From Paraclostridium tenue (lineage in GTDB: Bacteria > Bacillota > Clostridia > Peptostreptococcales > Peptostreptococcaceae): a DNA stretch of 64,000 nt. Shown in pieces: positions 44,185-52,909 of the stretch. The notes beneath the pieces were generated by a model, which did no database searches, was not told the DNA's origin, and saw nothing but the letters and a program-made list of their open reading frames with translations. The stretch spans positions 62,001 through 126,000 of the forward strand of contig NZ_BAAACP010000010.1 of NCBI RefSeq assembly GCF_039521565.1. The letters run 5' to 3'. Position numbers and translations under genes: made by a program. Numbering within the stretch: the first letter of the stretch is position 1; each line of letters starts with the position of its first letter.

Positions 44185-45064
44185 TTCTTATGTCATCTCC
44201 TAATTTTGCTATTAATCTGTTTAATTTTTTTGTATATTCTTTTAAAGATTCTTGTTTTTCTAAGTATGCTATCATAGCATCCATAGTTAATGAATTATAA
44301 TTACCTAAATTAAATTCTTCTTCTATTTTTATTATTGCTTTAGATAATTTTTCATTTTCGTTTAATTTAATGCAATCTTTTATAGAATATACTACATTTA
44401 AAAATACATCTTTTATAGAGTCTTTATAATTACTTTCACCAATTTCATCTATAGAATAGAATATATTTTTATTTATAATACTTTTGTTTTGTTTTAGATT
44501 TTCTATATTTAAATTTATTTGCTTAGTTATAAATTCAAATATATAGTCTACACTAAAAGTTCTTTTATTTATTTTCATAACAAGGTTAAATTCATGTACT
44601 ATACTATCAACAATAAATATTAACTCCCATATAAAAGGTTTTATATCTTCACCATAAACTAATATTAAAGGAGTTTGGTAGGAGTTTATCATATTAGATT
44701 TTATTTTTCTTTTTATTTTTAATACAGGTACTTCTTTAATCTCTGAAAATTCTCCTAAAATATTAGAATTAAAAGATTGATTATATTTTAAATAATCTAA
44801 TACAAGTTTTATTTTTTCTTTTAACTTTTCATTAGGGGATTTTGTATCATCTGTATCTATCAAGATAGATGAATTAGAAAAGTTTTTATTTAAGTAATTC
44901 AAAATTTCTAAAATCAAATCTTCTTTTGTTGGAAAGTATTTATAAAATGTAGATTTAGATATTTTACATTCTTTAACAATATCATCTATTGATGTGTACC
45001 TAACACCGTGGTCATTAAAATATTTTTGTGCAACTTGCATGATAACTTCTTTTTTATTATTCAT
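44174..45064 (-). CDS. TetR-family transcriptional regulator
   Basis: 296 residues, unusually long for TetR (about 200). N-terminal HTH (residues 8-50): AQKYFNDHGVRYTSIDDIVKECKISKSTFYKYFPTKEDLI. The ligand domain is followed by about 90 extra C-terminal helical residues. SD AAGAGGTG precedes ATG. It probably represses its own operon by binding the 10-bp repeats at 45083-45122, just downstream of a consensus promoter. Confidence 0.9.
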   Translation of the reverse strand: MNNKKEVIMQVAQKYFNDHGVRYTSIDDIVKECKISKSTFYKYFPTKEDLILEILNYLNKNFSNSSILIDTDDTKSPNEKLKEKIKLVLDYLKYNQSFNSNILGEFSEIKEVPVLKIKRKIKSNMINSYQTPLILVYGEDIKPFIWELIFIVDSIVHEFNLVMKINKRTFSVDYIFEFITKQINLNIENLKQNKSIINKNIFYSIDEIGESNYKDSIKDVFLNVVYSIKDCIKLNENEKLSKAIIKIEEEFNLGNYNSLTMDAMIAYLEKQESLKEYTKKLNRLIAKLGDDIRSGE

Positions 45065-45082
45065 AATTCACCTCTTTATTAT

Positions 45083-45156
45083 AAGTACTATTAAGTACTA
45101 TATGATACTATTGAGTATTATAATGAAATTATATTTTATTTTTTTATCTATGTCAA
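45083..45156 (-). promoter_or_regulatory. Promoter and tandem-repeat operator of the tetR-MFS operon
   Basis: On the minus strand a perfect promoter: TTGACA (45156-45151), 17-bp spacer, TATAAT (45133-45128). Immediately downstream, 45083-45122 consists of four 10-bp units (AAGTACTATT, AAGTACTATA, TGATACTATT, GAGTATTATA) with GTACTAT core. A repressor on them would block initiation and early elongation. Confidence 0.8.
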
Positions 45157-45309
45157 TTTTTAGACAGGTATTGAAAAACATAAAATATTTATAAAAATAT
45201 ATTAATATTAAAAAATATATCTTTTATGTCACCAATAATATCCTTAATTAATACAATTTATATTGTGTTAAGTTTAAATTTATAAATTAATAATTAAGGA
45301 TGGTGTTTT

Positions 45310-46218
45310 ATGTATCCAGTTTATAAAAGTATAACTAAAAAGGAAAAGTGTGAAGAAGTAAAAGTATCATTTCCACCTCAACATCAAAATTGCCAACCTG
45401 GACTTGAGTATATTATGATGCCAAGACCTATATCAGATAATCCATCTTATAAAGGAAGTAATAAATTACAAGATAAAGTTGCAATTATTACTGGAGGAGA
45501 TAGCGGAATAGGAAGGGCTGTAGCTTATGCATTTGCTAAAGAAGGTGCAGATGTTGTTATTTCATATCTTTGTGAAGATAAAGATGCAAATGAAACTAAA
45601 GCTTATATAGAATGCTTAGGAAGAAAATGTCTATTAGTACCTGGAGATTTAAGAGATGAAGAAATGTCTAAATTAGTTGTTGAAAAGACTATAGAATGTT
45701 TTGGAAAAATTGATATATTAGTTAATAATCATGCTGTACAGTTTGTTCAAAATAGTATACTAGATATTACATCAGAACAATTAGATACTACTTTTAAAAC
45801 CAATGTATATCCTTTCTTTTATATGACAAAAGCAGTTCTTCCACATTTGAAAAAAGGGTCATCTATAATTAACACAACTTCTATTACAGCATATCAAGGA
45901 GAGCCATTACTTATAGATTACAGTGCAACTAAAGGAGCAATACTAGCTTTTACTAGATCACTTTCTCAATCATTAGTAGATAAAGGTATAAGAGTGAATG
46001 GAGTTGCGCCAGGGCCAATTTGGACTCCATTAATTCCATCTTCTTTTTTTGCTGAGCAGGTAGAAACTTTTGGTAGTGGAACGAGTAAAGTTCCTATGAA
46101 TAGAGCCGGGCAACCATTTGAAGTTGCTACTAGCTATGTATTTTTAGCAAGTGATGATTCTAGATATATGTCGGGGCAAGTTCTTCACCCTAATGGTGGA
46201 ACTATAGTAGGTTCTTAA
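45310..46218 (+). CDS. Short-chain dehydrogenase/reductase (YghA/YhdF type)
   Basis: 302 residues; about 45 residues of extension before the Rossmann fold, as in the YhxC/YghA subgroup. Cofactor motif TGGDSGIGRA, then NNHA (the usual NNAG with His), catalytic Ser in NTTSITAYQG, YSATKGA (Tyr and Lys), and C-terminal PNGGTIVGS. NAD(P)H-dependent oxidoreductase, probably of aldehydes or sugars; stress-inducible in Bacillus relatives. AAGGATGG before ATG. Single gene. Confidence 0.9.
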   Translation: MYPVYKSITKKEKCEEVKVSFPPQHQNCQPGLEYIMMPRPISDNPSYKGSNKLQDKVAIITGGDSGIGRAVAYAFAKEGADVVISYLCEDKDANETKAYIECLGRKCLLVPGDLRDEEMSKLVVEKTIECFGKIDILVNNHAVQFVQNSILDITSEQLDTTFKTNVYPFFYMTKAVLPHLKKGSSIINTTSITAYQGEPLLIDYSATKGAILAFTRSLSQSLVDKGIRVNGVAPGPIWTPLIPSSFFAEQVETFGSGTSKVPMNRAGQPFEVATSYVFLASDDSRYMSGQVLHPNGGTIVGS

Positions 46219-46876
46219 ATAAAATTATATACAATTAGGTCTAAAAATTAACTTAGAAAAAATTAAAAAACAAAATTAAACTTTAGGAATAATGATGAAT
46301 AAATGAGTAAGATTTGTAAATCAAATTTTATGTTTATATCAATTTTAAATAACCTTGGTTTTTTGATATAAATTTTATTATATTTTAACAGGTAGCAGGA
46401 TTTTAATTATAAATTCAGGAAGTCTTATAGTTGTAAAAGAAGATGATATCATAACTTTTAGATAATAATAAATTTATCACAAATAATAAAAATAATGAAA
46501 TCATAATTAAAATTGTAAATAAATATGTAAATAATAAATACTTTTATGATAGAGAAGAAAGAAATGTATTAGAACTTAAAAGATAAGGTCTGAAGATTCA
46601 GAGCTTATTTTTTATTGCAAAGAATGAAAATTTCTATAAAGCTTTATCTAGATTAAAAATCATATTTTATATAATGATATACAATTGTCAATGTATAAGT
46701 TATATGGTAATATTTTCTATATAATGTGGGGATATTTTACCTTACATTAAAACAAATAAAGTGAAATTATCTTACTAAAGAATAAATACTTAGTGATAAA
46801 AGTAAAATTATAATATTTTATATGGAATTGTTATAAAAATGACAATTAATAAAATGTTTTAACAGGAGGATATAAA
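46219..46876. other. Non-coding gap with hairpins and coding scraps
   Basis: A hairpin TTTATATCAA/TTGATATAAA at 46333-46372 could end the SDR transcript. Two short start-less frames (46397-46465 and about 46470-46586) read like fragments of lost genes (GSLIVVKEDDIITF; REERNVLELKR) but I cannot name them. No complete gene. Confidence 0.4.
46585..46614 (+). terminator. Terminator without an intact gene
   Basis: AAGGTCTGAA and TTCAGAGCTT stem with T tail, just after a start-less coding scrap; it suggests that a gene once ended here. Confidence 0.55.
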
Positions 46877-47998
46877 ATGATAGATAGTGAAACCAGGGTA
46901 AAGATAAAAGAAGATGCGAGAAAACAACTAAATATAAATAAAAAGGAGATGACTATCGCCACTATAATAGTTGGATTAATAGCTATAATCCCTCAAATCT
47001 TAAGTGAATATATAGTAACATCTTATAAAATCAATATTTTAATAAATAGTATTATAATTCTTATAGAAACACCTTTAGTAATAGGATTAAATATTATATC
47101 TTTGGATTGTATTAAAGGAGAGAAGATAAAAGTTAAAGATATATTAAAAGGATTTGATAGATTATATCAAGCATATGGTTCTATGCTAATTCAATATGTT
47201 ATAGCTTTTATACTTACAATACCTCTTGCATTAGTTCCAATAATTTTATTAGATAGTAGCTTTGTAGCTATATCCATTATGTCTATCATAACAGGAATAG
47301 CAAGTATATTCTTCTTTGCTATATTTTCTCAAACAGAATTTATAATTGCAGATAAAAAGGATATTAGTATTTTAGATTCAATCAAAAAATCAATAGATAT
47401 GATAAAAGGACATATATTGGATTACTTAATATTTACATTAAGTTTTATTGGATGGATACTTTTAGTAGCATTTACATTTGGGATAGCATATATTTGGGTT
47501 GGTCCGTACATGCAAATGTCATATGCTAATTTTTATAAATACATAAAAAAAGATAAATTAAATAATTATAAAAAATCAAAAAATAAAAGTTTATTTATAG
47601 GAATTTTAATCGGTATATTACTATGTGGATATACAGTATTAGAAGAAAGTATAAAAAGTGAATTAGCAACACCAAAATTAATTAAAAATATATTAAATGA
47701 AAATAATTTAAAACTTATAAGTTCAGATGAAGAAACTGATTATTACATAACAGATAAGGAACGTAAGACTTTCAATATAAATAATGAGGATTATTTAACT
47801 AAATATACTGTAATAGTAAAAAATCATCCATTAAATTTAAAAAAATATAATAATACAGATTCAACAGTTTTATATATAATAACTGATGGTGATAAAGTTC
47901 TAGGTATAAGTTGTGAGCCGTATGATTCAAAAGAAAAAGCAGATAATCATAATACAATTTTAGGAAGATATGATATAAAAGGAAATATTTTAAAATAG
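46877..47998 (+). CDS. DUF975-family membrane protein
   Basis: 373 residues; SD AGGAGG 6 bp upstream. N-terminal RVKIKEDARKQL is the DUF975 entry helix, followed by six TM helices (about 25-215) with ISLDCIKGEKIKVKDILKGFDRLYQAYGS and the family's GPYMQMSYANFYKY. A seventh TM helix (about 237-253) and an extracytoplasmic C-terminal domain of 110 residues follow. Function unknown; integral membrane protein. Confidence 0.85.
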   Translation: MIDSETRVKIKEDARKQLNINKKEMTIATIIVGLIAIIPQILSEYIVTSYKINILINSIIILIETPLVIGLNIISLDCIKGEKIKVKDILKGFDRLYQAYGSMLIQYVIAFILTIPLALVPIILLDSSFVAISIMSIITGIASIFFFAIFSQTEFIIADKKDISILDSIKKSIDMIKGHILDYLIFTLSFIGWILLVAFTFGIAYIWVGPYMQMSYANFYKYIKKDKLNNYKKSKNKSLFIGILIGILLCGYTVLEESIKSELATPKLIKNILNENNLKLISSDEETDYYITDKERKTFNINNEDYLTKYTVIVKNHPLNLKKYNNTDSTVLYIITDGDKVLGISCEPYDSKEKADNHNTILGRYDIKGNILK

Positions 47999-48032
47999 AA
48001 TTGATAAAATTTAAGAATATATATTTATATAG

Positions 48033-48090
48033 AAAAAGACTCTATATTCAAAGCATTAAGATTAATTTTGAATATAGAGTCTTTTTATTT
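48033..48090. terminator. Bidirectional terminator
   Basis: AAAAAGACTCTATATTCAAA pairs perfectly with TTTGAATATAGAGTCTTTTT (about 18-20 bp) around a 15-nt loop. Confidence 0.9.
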
Positions 48091-48234
48091 TAATAAAATA
48101 TACAGAATGAATGGTATAAGTTTAATGTATATAAAAAATAAATAGTTAAATAATAGACTTATCATATAATTTTGTAAAAGAATATAATGAATATAAAACT
48201 TAAGATATGTATATAATTGGTGATGAATTATAAT

Positions 48235-48339
48235 ATGAGTAGAGTATCTAAAAGAGGATTTGATGAAAATGATAAAAGATGGTTTTCTGATAAAGAGCTA
48301 ATACGATTAAAAAAAGCTAAAGAAGAAATTGAATGGTAA
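48235..48339 (+). pseudogene. DUF434-type remnant (34 codons)
   Basis: ATG to TAA frame reading KRGFDENDKRWFSDKELIRL then KKAKEEIEW. This is the N-terminal motif of DUF434 proteins (RGF.peD..WFs...l..L..A..Dl.yLl.RGY), stopped just where the RGY segment should begin. A terminator follows 25 bp later. Either a truncated gene or a small survivor protein; no SD is visible. Confidence 0.5.
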
Positions 48340-48363
48340 AATAGGCCAATATAATTGATTTAG

Positions 48364-48396
48364 AAGGATTAAGTTAATAACTTAGTCCTTATTTTT
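48364..48396 (+). terminator. Terminator
   Basis: AAGGATTAAGTT and AACTTAGTCCTT stem (one wobble), 3-nt loop, then ATTTTTATTT. Confidence 0.75.
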
Positions 48397-48462
48397 ATTT
48401 ATTTTAGATTTATTAAGTAAATTAATAAAACTTAATAAATTGAAAAAATTAATCAACATAAT

Positions 48463-48568
48463 AGCTAATGCAAATTTTCAATATTTCTAAATATATAGAA
48501 ATAAACGTTTTCTGTTAGCTTTTTTTAGTTAAGGGTATAAAGATAAATGTACATATAATAAATGTACA
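48463..48568 (+). promoter_or_regulatory. hdcA control region
   Basis: TATAAT at 48554-48559 is flanked on both sides, without gap, by perfect 9-bp repeats AAATGTACA (48545-48553 and 48560-48568); each contains the palindrome TGTACA. There is no -35 consensus at the right distance, suggesting an activator. Upstream, AGCTAA (48463) and TTAGCT (48515) enclose a TTTCTA/TAGAAA hairpin and are followed by six T (48521-48526), resembling a terminator of an upstream or leader transcript. Confidence 0.6.
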
Positions 48569-48590
48569 AAAACTTAAGGAGGTGTTTGAG

Positions 48591-49553
48591 ATGAATAAAA
48601 ATCTTGAAGAACAAAGGAATAGGACTATAGGTGTAGGTCCCAAGAAAGTAAGAAAGGTAAGGGCACCAAAAGTTGATAAGACAGCTATAAGTCCATACAA
48701 TCGTTATTGTGATGGATACGGAATGCCAGGTTCTTATGGTAACGGATATGTTTCAGTACTTACAGTTTCTGTTGGTACAGTAAAAAAAACAGATGACTTT
48801 TTATTAGATGGTATAGTTTCATATGATAGAGCAGAGATAAATGATGCTTATGTCGGACAAATAAATATGCTTACTGCTTCATCTTTCTGTGGTATAGCAG
48901 GTCAAGTATGGGGATATGATTTAGCGACTCATGAAGCAATAGCAGATGAAAAAGAAGAACCATTGTTTTATGTAGAACAATATGACGGAACACCACTTAA
49001 AGTATATGATGCAAAACCTCTATTAGAAGCAGGTATTGAATTATTTGGTACAGAAAAAAATAGACGTTTTACAACAGCTCCAGGAGCTCATGTAATATGT
49101 GCAAATAAAAGTGTTACATCTTATAGACCAAAAGAAGATAGACCATTAAAAGATGGAGAAGCTTACGGAGTTTGGTCATTTATAGCAATTTCATTATCAA
49201 ACGATAGAGATAATTGTGCGGATTTATTTATAGAAGATGCTGGACTTTGGACAAAAAATGATAATGAAGAAGATTTAAGAAAATTCTTAGAAAAACATAG
49301 AAAAGCAGTAGCTTGGTCGGTTAAAGAGTGCGGTAGAGATTCACATGTAGTTTTTGATAGAACTTATGTTGGATTTGCTTATACAATAATGAAACCAGGG
49401 GAAATAGGAAATGCATTAACTTGTGCACCTTATGTAACTCTTGCAAGAGATGCAGTACCTGAAAGTGGATTCCCTAGCTTAAATACATTAACACTTAATG
49501 AATGGTTAGATGAAATGAATTTTAAGCCATTAACAGAGTGTACTCAAAAATAA
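48591..49553 (+). CDS. hdcA: Histidine decarboxylase, pyruvoyl type, proenzyme
   Basis: 320 residues from ATG 48591, 8 bp after AAGGAGG; the in-frame GTG at 48582 overlaps the SD. Closely resembles the Clostridium perfringens and Lactobacillus 30a enzymes. TASS at residues 95-98 is the self-cleavage site: the chain splits between the two Ser to give beta and alpha chains, the new alpha N-terminus becoming pyruvoyl. DGIVSYDRAEINDAYVGQIN, IYDAKPL-like VYDAKPLLEAG and the FAYTIMKPGEIGNA segment with catalytic Glu are intact. Converts histidine to histamine and CO2, using a proton. The antiporter follows. Confidence 0.95.
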   Translation: MNKNLEEQRNRTIGVGPKKVRKVRAPKVDKTAISPYNRYCDGYGMPGSYGNGYVSVLTVSVGTVKKTDDFLLDGIVSYDRAEINDAYVGQINMLTASSFCGIAGQVWGYDLATHEAIADEKEEPLFYVEQYDGTPLKVYDAKPLLEAGIELFGTEKNRRFTTAPGAHVICANKSVTSYRPKEDRPLKDGEAYGVWSFIAISLSNDRDNCADLFIEDAGLWTKNDNEEDLRKFLEKHRKAVAWSVKECGRDSHVVFDRTYVGFAYTIMKPGEIGNALTCAPYVTLARDAVPESGFPSLNTLTLNEWLDEMNFKPLTECTQK

Positions 49554-49647
49554 AATTTTTAAGTACATTTTGTTAAATGTTTAAATGGCAAAATGCACTT
49601 AAAGCTAATATGTTTCATAAAATTAAATGAAATTTAGGAGGGCTATT

Positions 49648-51123
49648 ATGAGTGATAAAAGCAGTAGCAAAACTGATGATAATAGCACTAAAAAGCTTGG
49701 TGTAGTTGCTTTAGCAGGCGTAGTAATAAGTGCTATGCTAGGTGGTGGGGTTTACAACCTACCACAAAATATGGCTCAACATGCATCTGCAGGGGCAATT
49801 TTAATTGCATGGATTATAACAGGTATCGGTATGTGGTTTATTGCAAACACATTTAGAGTACTTGCAGCTGCAAAACCAGATGTAACAACTGGTATTTATG
49901 CATATGGAGAGCTAGGGTTTGGTAAATTTACAGGTTTTTTAATGGCATGGGGATATTGGATTTGTAATTCTTTTGCCAATGTAGGATATGCAGTATTATT
50001 GATGGACTCCCTTAACTACTTTTTTCCATCATATTTTACAGGTGGGAATAACTGGTTATCAATTATATGTGGATCAATAGTACTTTGGATTATATATTTT
50101 GCAGTTTTATCTGGAGTTAAACAAGCTTCATTTTTAAACATTATAGGGACAATTGGGAAATTAGTTCCATTAGCTATATTCTTATTAGTAATAGCTATAT
50201 CATTTAAAGCTTCACTATTTTTTACTGATTTCTGGGGATTAAAAACTGTAGCATCAGTTCATGATAGTTCTTTAGGAGGATTATTACCTCAGGTTAAGAG
50301 TACTATGCTTGTAACTTTATGGGTATTTACGGGTATAGAAGGTGCAGTTGTTGTATCAGGAAGGGCTAAATCTCAAAAAGATGTTGGGAAAGCAACATTT
50401 TTAGGATTTTTAATATGTCTTTTATTATACACAGCACTTTCATTATTACCACTTGGTGTAGTTCCCCAAGGAACTGTATCAAAAATGGCTCCACCATCAA
50501 CAGCAGCTGTATTGATGACTGTAATTGGTAAATGGGGTAGTATAATAATGAATGTTGGTGTTATTATAGCCATATTAAGTTCATGGCTTATATGGACAGT
50601 TATGCTTTCAGAACTTCCATTTGCAGCAGCTAAAAATGGAACATTCCCTAAAATATTTACTAAAGAAAATAAAAATGAAGCACCTGCATTTTCCTTACTT
50701 GCATCTACAATTGTAATGCAAATAATATTAATATGTGTACATTTTACAGGAAATGCTTGGAATATGATGCTAAGTATAACAAGTGTCATGGCTCTACCTT
50801 GTTATATAGCTTCAACTTTATATTTATATAAAATATCATCAAAAGAGGATACTTATCCTAAAAAAATATTTGCAAGTCGTAAATATGCATTTGTTACTTC
50901 TATATTAGGGACTATATACGGAATATGGTTACTTTATGCAGCTGGACTTGAATATTTATTAATATCACTTGTTATTTATGCAATAGGTATCCCAGTATTT
51001 AAAAAAGCAAGAAAAGAAACAGAGCCTAACAAACCTGAATTTACTAAGATAGAAGAATATGTTGCTATAGGGCTAATAGTGCTTGGAGTGATCGGGTTAA
51101 TATACTTATTTGTATTTATGTAA
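49648..51123 (+). CDS. Histidine/histamine antiporter (APC family)
   Basis: 491 residues from ATG 49648 (AGGAGGG 5 bp upstream). Twelve TM helices of the basic amino acid/polyamine antiporter group: VALAGVVISAMLGGGVYNLPQNMA (substrate-binding unwound helix 1), FTGIEGAVVVSGRAK in TM6, and SSWLIWTVMLSELPFAAAKNGTFP. Exchanges histidine for histamine, exporting a proton equivalent per cycle, so it raises cytoplasmic pH and builds membrane potential with hdcA. Substrate is inferred from the operon; ArcD/HdcP-like names are used for relatives. Confidence 0.88.
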   Translation: MSDKSSSKTDDNSTKKLGVVALAGVVISAMLGGGVYNLPQNMAQHASAGAILIAWIITGIGMWFIANTFRVLAAAKPDVTTGIYAYGELGFGKFTGFLMAWGYWICNSFANVGYAVLLMDSLNYFFPSYFTGGNNWLSIICGSIVLWIIYFAVLSGVKQASFLNIIGTIGKLVPLAIFLLVIAISFKASLFFTDFWGLKTVASVHDSSLGGLLPQVKSTMLVTLWVFTGIEGAVVVSGRAKSQKDVGKATFLGFLICLLLYTALSLLPLGVVPQGTVSKMAPPSTAAVLMTVIGKWGSIIMNVGVIIAILSSWLIWTVMLSELPFAAAKNGTFPKIFTKENKNEAPAFSLLASTIVMQIILICVHFTGNAWNMMLSITSVMALPCYIASTLYLYKISSKEDTYPKKIFASRKYAFVTSILGTIYGIWLLYAAGLEYLLISLVIYAIGIPVFKKARKETEPNKPEFTKIEEYVAIGLIVLGVIGLIYLFVFM

Positions 51124-51145
51124 TTTAAAATTATCATGTTAATAT

Positions 51146-51184
51146 AGGGAGGTTAATTAAAGTTAATCTCTCTATTTTTTTATT
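51146..51184 (+). terminator. Terminator of the hdc operon
   Basis: AGGGAGGTTAA pairs along 11 bp with TTAATCTCTCT (with G-U pairs), followed by a T-rich tail. Confidence 0.75.
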
Positions 51185-51281
51185 TTAGAGAAGAAGTATT
51201 TAAAAATTTTTTTAATAAGTTTATCAGCTATTACAACTATCATCGATATTAAAATTTTAAATATAGTTATATTATTAAATA

Positions 51282-51322
51282 AAAAAAGACGTATTCAATT
51301 TATATCTAATACGTCTTTTTTA
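51282..51322. terminator. Bidirectional terminator
   Basis: AAAAAAGACGTATT and AATACGTCTTTTTT, 14-bp perfect stem; ends the coat gene on the minus strand. Confidence 0.9.
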
Positions 51323-51344
51323 TTACATTTTAATAAAATTAAAT

Positions 51345-51893
51345 TTATTGATTCACTTCATTATATATAGAAGCTACTTTATCTATTTCAGTTTGTGGTG
51401 CTGGACATAAAGGATAGAATCCATTTTTCACCATCCATTGACTTACTTCATAAGCATGATTACAACTCATAGTAAATGCATCTTTTAAAAACTCTCTTAA
51501 TTGAGGATTGCTTGCTTCCATTGAACTCCAAGCATATTCTCTTCCTGCTCTTTTTAAAGTTAGTAAATATCCTGTAGCTATTTCTCTATCATTTAAATTT
51601 TGAATATCTGTTCTAGGAGTAACTGGTATTGTTGGAACAGGAGCATTAGTAAAATCTTGTAAAGTAGATTTTAACTCAGGTACGTTTAAATTTTCATTAG
51701 GAGCACTTGACTCTTTTACAAATTTAACTTTCATATTATAGTCTTGTATATGAACTGGAAAATGTGTTTCTATCATAGACTTAAGTTCTTGGTCTGTAAC
51801 TTGATTTTTATACATAGCCATATTAGTTATACTATTTACACAACTTAAAATTAATTCATGTAAATTATGTAATTCTGCTGGTGTTAATTGCAT
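51345..51893 (-). CDS. Spore coat protein, CotF-like
   Basis: 182 residues from ATG at 51893, 6 bp after AGGAGG; the longer frame starting at 51977 has no SD. Helical ferritin-like coat F domain in two halves: LTPAELHNLHELILSCVNSITNMAMYKNQV at the N-terminus and YAWSSMEASNPQLREFLKDAF...YEVSQWMVKNGFY at the C-terminus, separated by a Pro-rich linker. The YEVSQWMVKNGFYP ending is the CotF hallmark. Outer layer protein of the spore; expected late sporulation expression in the mother cell. Divergent from a CotJC-like gene. Confidence 0.85.
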   Translation of the reverse strand: MQLTPAELHNLHELILSCVNSITNMAMYKNQVTDQELKSMIETHFPVHIQDYNMKVKFVKESSAPNENLNVPELKSTLQDFTNAPVPTIPVTPRTDIQNLNDREIATGYLLTLKRAGREYAWSSMEASNPQLREFLKDAFTMSCNHAYEVSQWMVKNGFYPLCPAPQTEIDKVASIYNEVNQ

Positions 51894-52091
51894 AAGAGAC
51901 CTCCTAAATAATATAAAATTTATTTCCGTTATTATTATTAAATATAAAATTAAAAAGATTCGTGGAAAATATTTCATTATTTGAGTTGATTATATATATA
52001 TGGAAGTATGTACATTTAATTTAAATAACTAGAATATAAGTAAAAATTATGGGAATTATAATTTTGAAGAAAATTTGTGGAGGTGTTAACT

Positions 52092-52763
52092 TTGTTTAAA
52101 CACGACAAAGCTTTATTAAAAGAAGTAAAAGTAGAAAAACCTAATCCTCAATATGCAGTTTTAATGCAAGAACAATTAGGAGGAGCAAATGGAGAATTAA
52201 AAGCTGCAATGCAGTATTTATCTCAAAGTTTTAGAATTAAAGACCCTGAAATAAAAGATTTATTTCTTGATATAGCAGCTGAAGAACTTAGTCATATGGA
52301 AATGGTAGCTCAAACTATAAATTTACTAAATGGACATGATGTTAATTATAATGAAGTTAAATCAGGAGAAATTGAAAGCCATGTTTTATCAGGGTTATCA
52401 CCATTTTTAATAAATTCTTCTGGGTATTCTTGGACAGCAGATTATGTTACTGTAACAGGTGATTTAGTGGCAGACTTACTTTCTAATATAGCTTCTGAAC
52501 AAAGAGCTAAAGTTGTATATGAATATTTATACCGTCAAATTGAAGATAAATACGTAAGAGAAACTATAGATTTTCTATTAAATAGAGAAGAAGCACATAA
52601 TGCTTTGTTTAGAGAAGCTTTAAATAAAATTAAAGATACTGGTTCAAATAGAGATTTCGGAATAACTGAAGATTCAAAATTATACTTTGATTTATCTACA
52701 CCAGGACCACAACATACACCACCTACTCCTACACCACCTTCTTTTGACAATACAAGAAGATAA
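52092..52763 (+). CDS. Manganese-catalase-like spore coat protein (CotJC type)
   Basis: 223 residues from TTG 52092, 6 bp after GGAGGTG. Di-manganese catalase fold: QEQLGGANGELKAAMQYLSQSF (first Glu ligand), AAEELSHMEMVAQTINLLNG (Glu and His), ASEQRAKVVYEYLYRQI and LNREEAHNALFREAL (second Glu-His pair); all metal ligands are present. The C-terminus is a Pro/Thr tail (PGPQHTPPTPTPP). Clostridial homologues are spore coat proteins with catalase activity. Divergent neighbour is a CotF-like gene. Confidence 0.87.
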   Translation: MFKHDKALLKEVKVEKPNPQYAVLMQEQLGGANGELKAAMQYLSQSFRIKDPEIKDLFLDIAAEELSHMEMVAQTINLLNGHDVNYNEVKSGEIESHVLSGLSPFLINSSGYSWTADYVTVTGDLVADLLSNIASEQRAKVVYEYLYRQIEDKYVRETIDFLLNREEAHNALFREALNKIKDTGSNRDFGITEDSKLYFDLSTPGPQHTPPTPTPPSFDNTRR

Positions 52764-52852
52764 AATATAATTAAAGTCAAAATATAAATTTAATTAAAAC
52801 TTTTATTGAGGATTAAGTAGTACTCAATGGAAGCTTTATTCACATATTAGAG

Positions 52853-52896
52853 AAAAAAGATATTTTCATTAAATAGTATGAAAATATCTTTTTTTA
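52853..52896. terminator. Bidirectional terminator
   Basis: AAAAAGATATTTTCAT and ATGAAAATATCTTTTT, 16-bp stem, 8-nt loop; shared with convergent lysP. Confidence 0.9.
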
Positions 52897-52909
52897 TTCT
52901 TAAATAGAT

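Noticed and set aside
50373..50789. Minus-strand frame inside the histamine antiporter gene
   Set aside because: Shadow of a hydrophobic gene; no SD and no recognisable protein.
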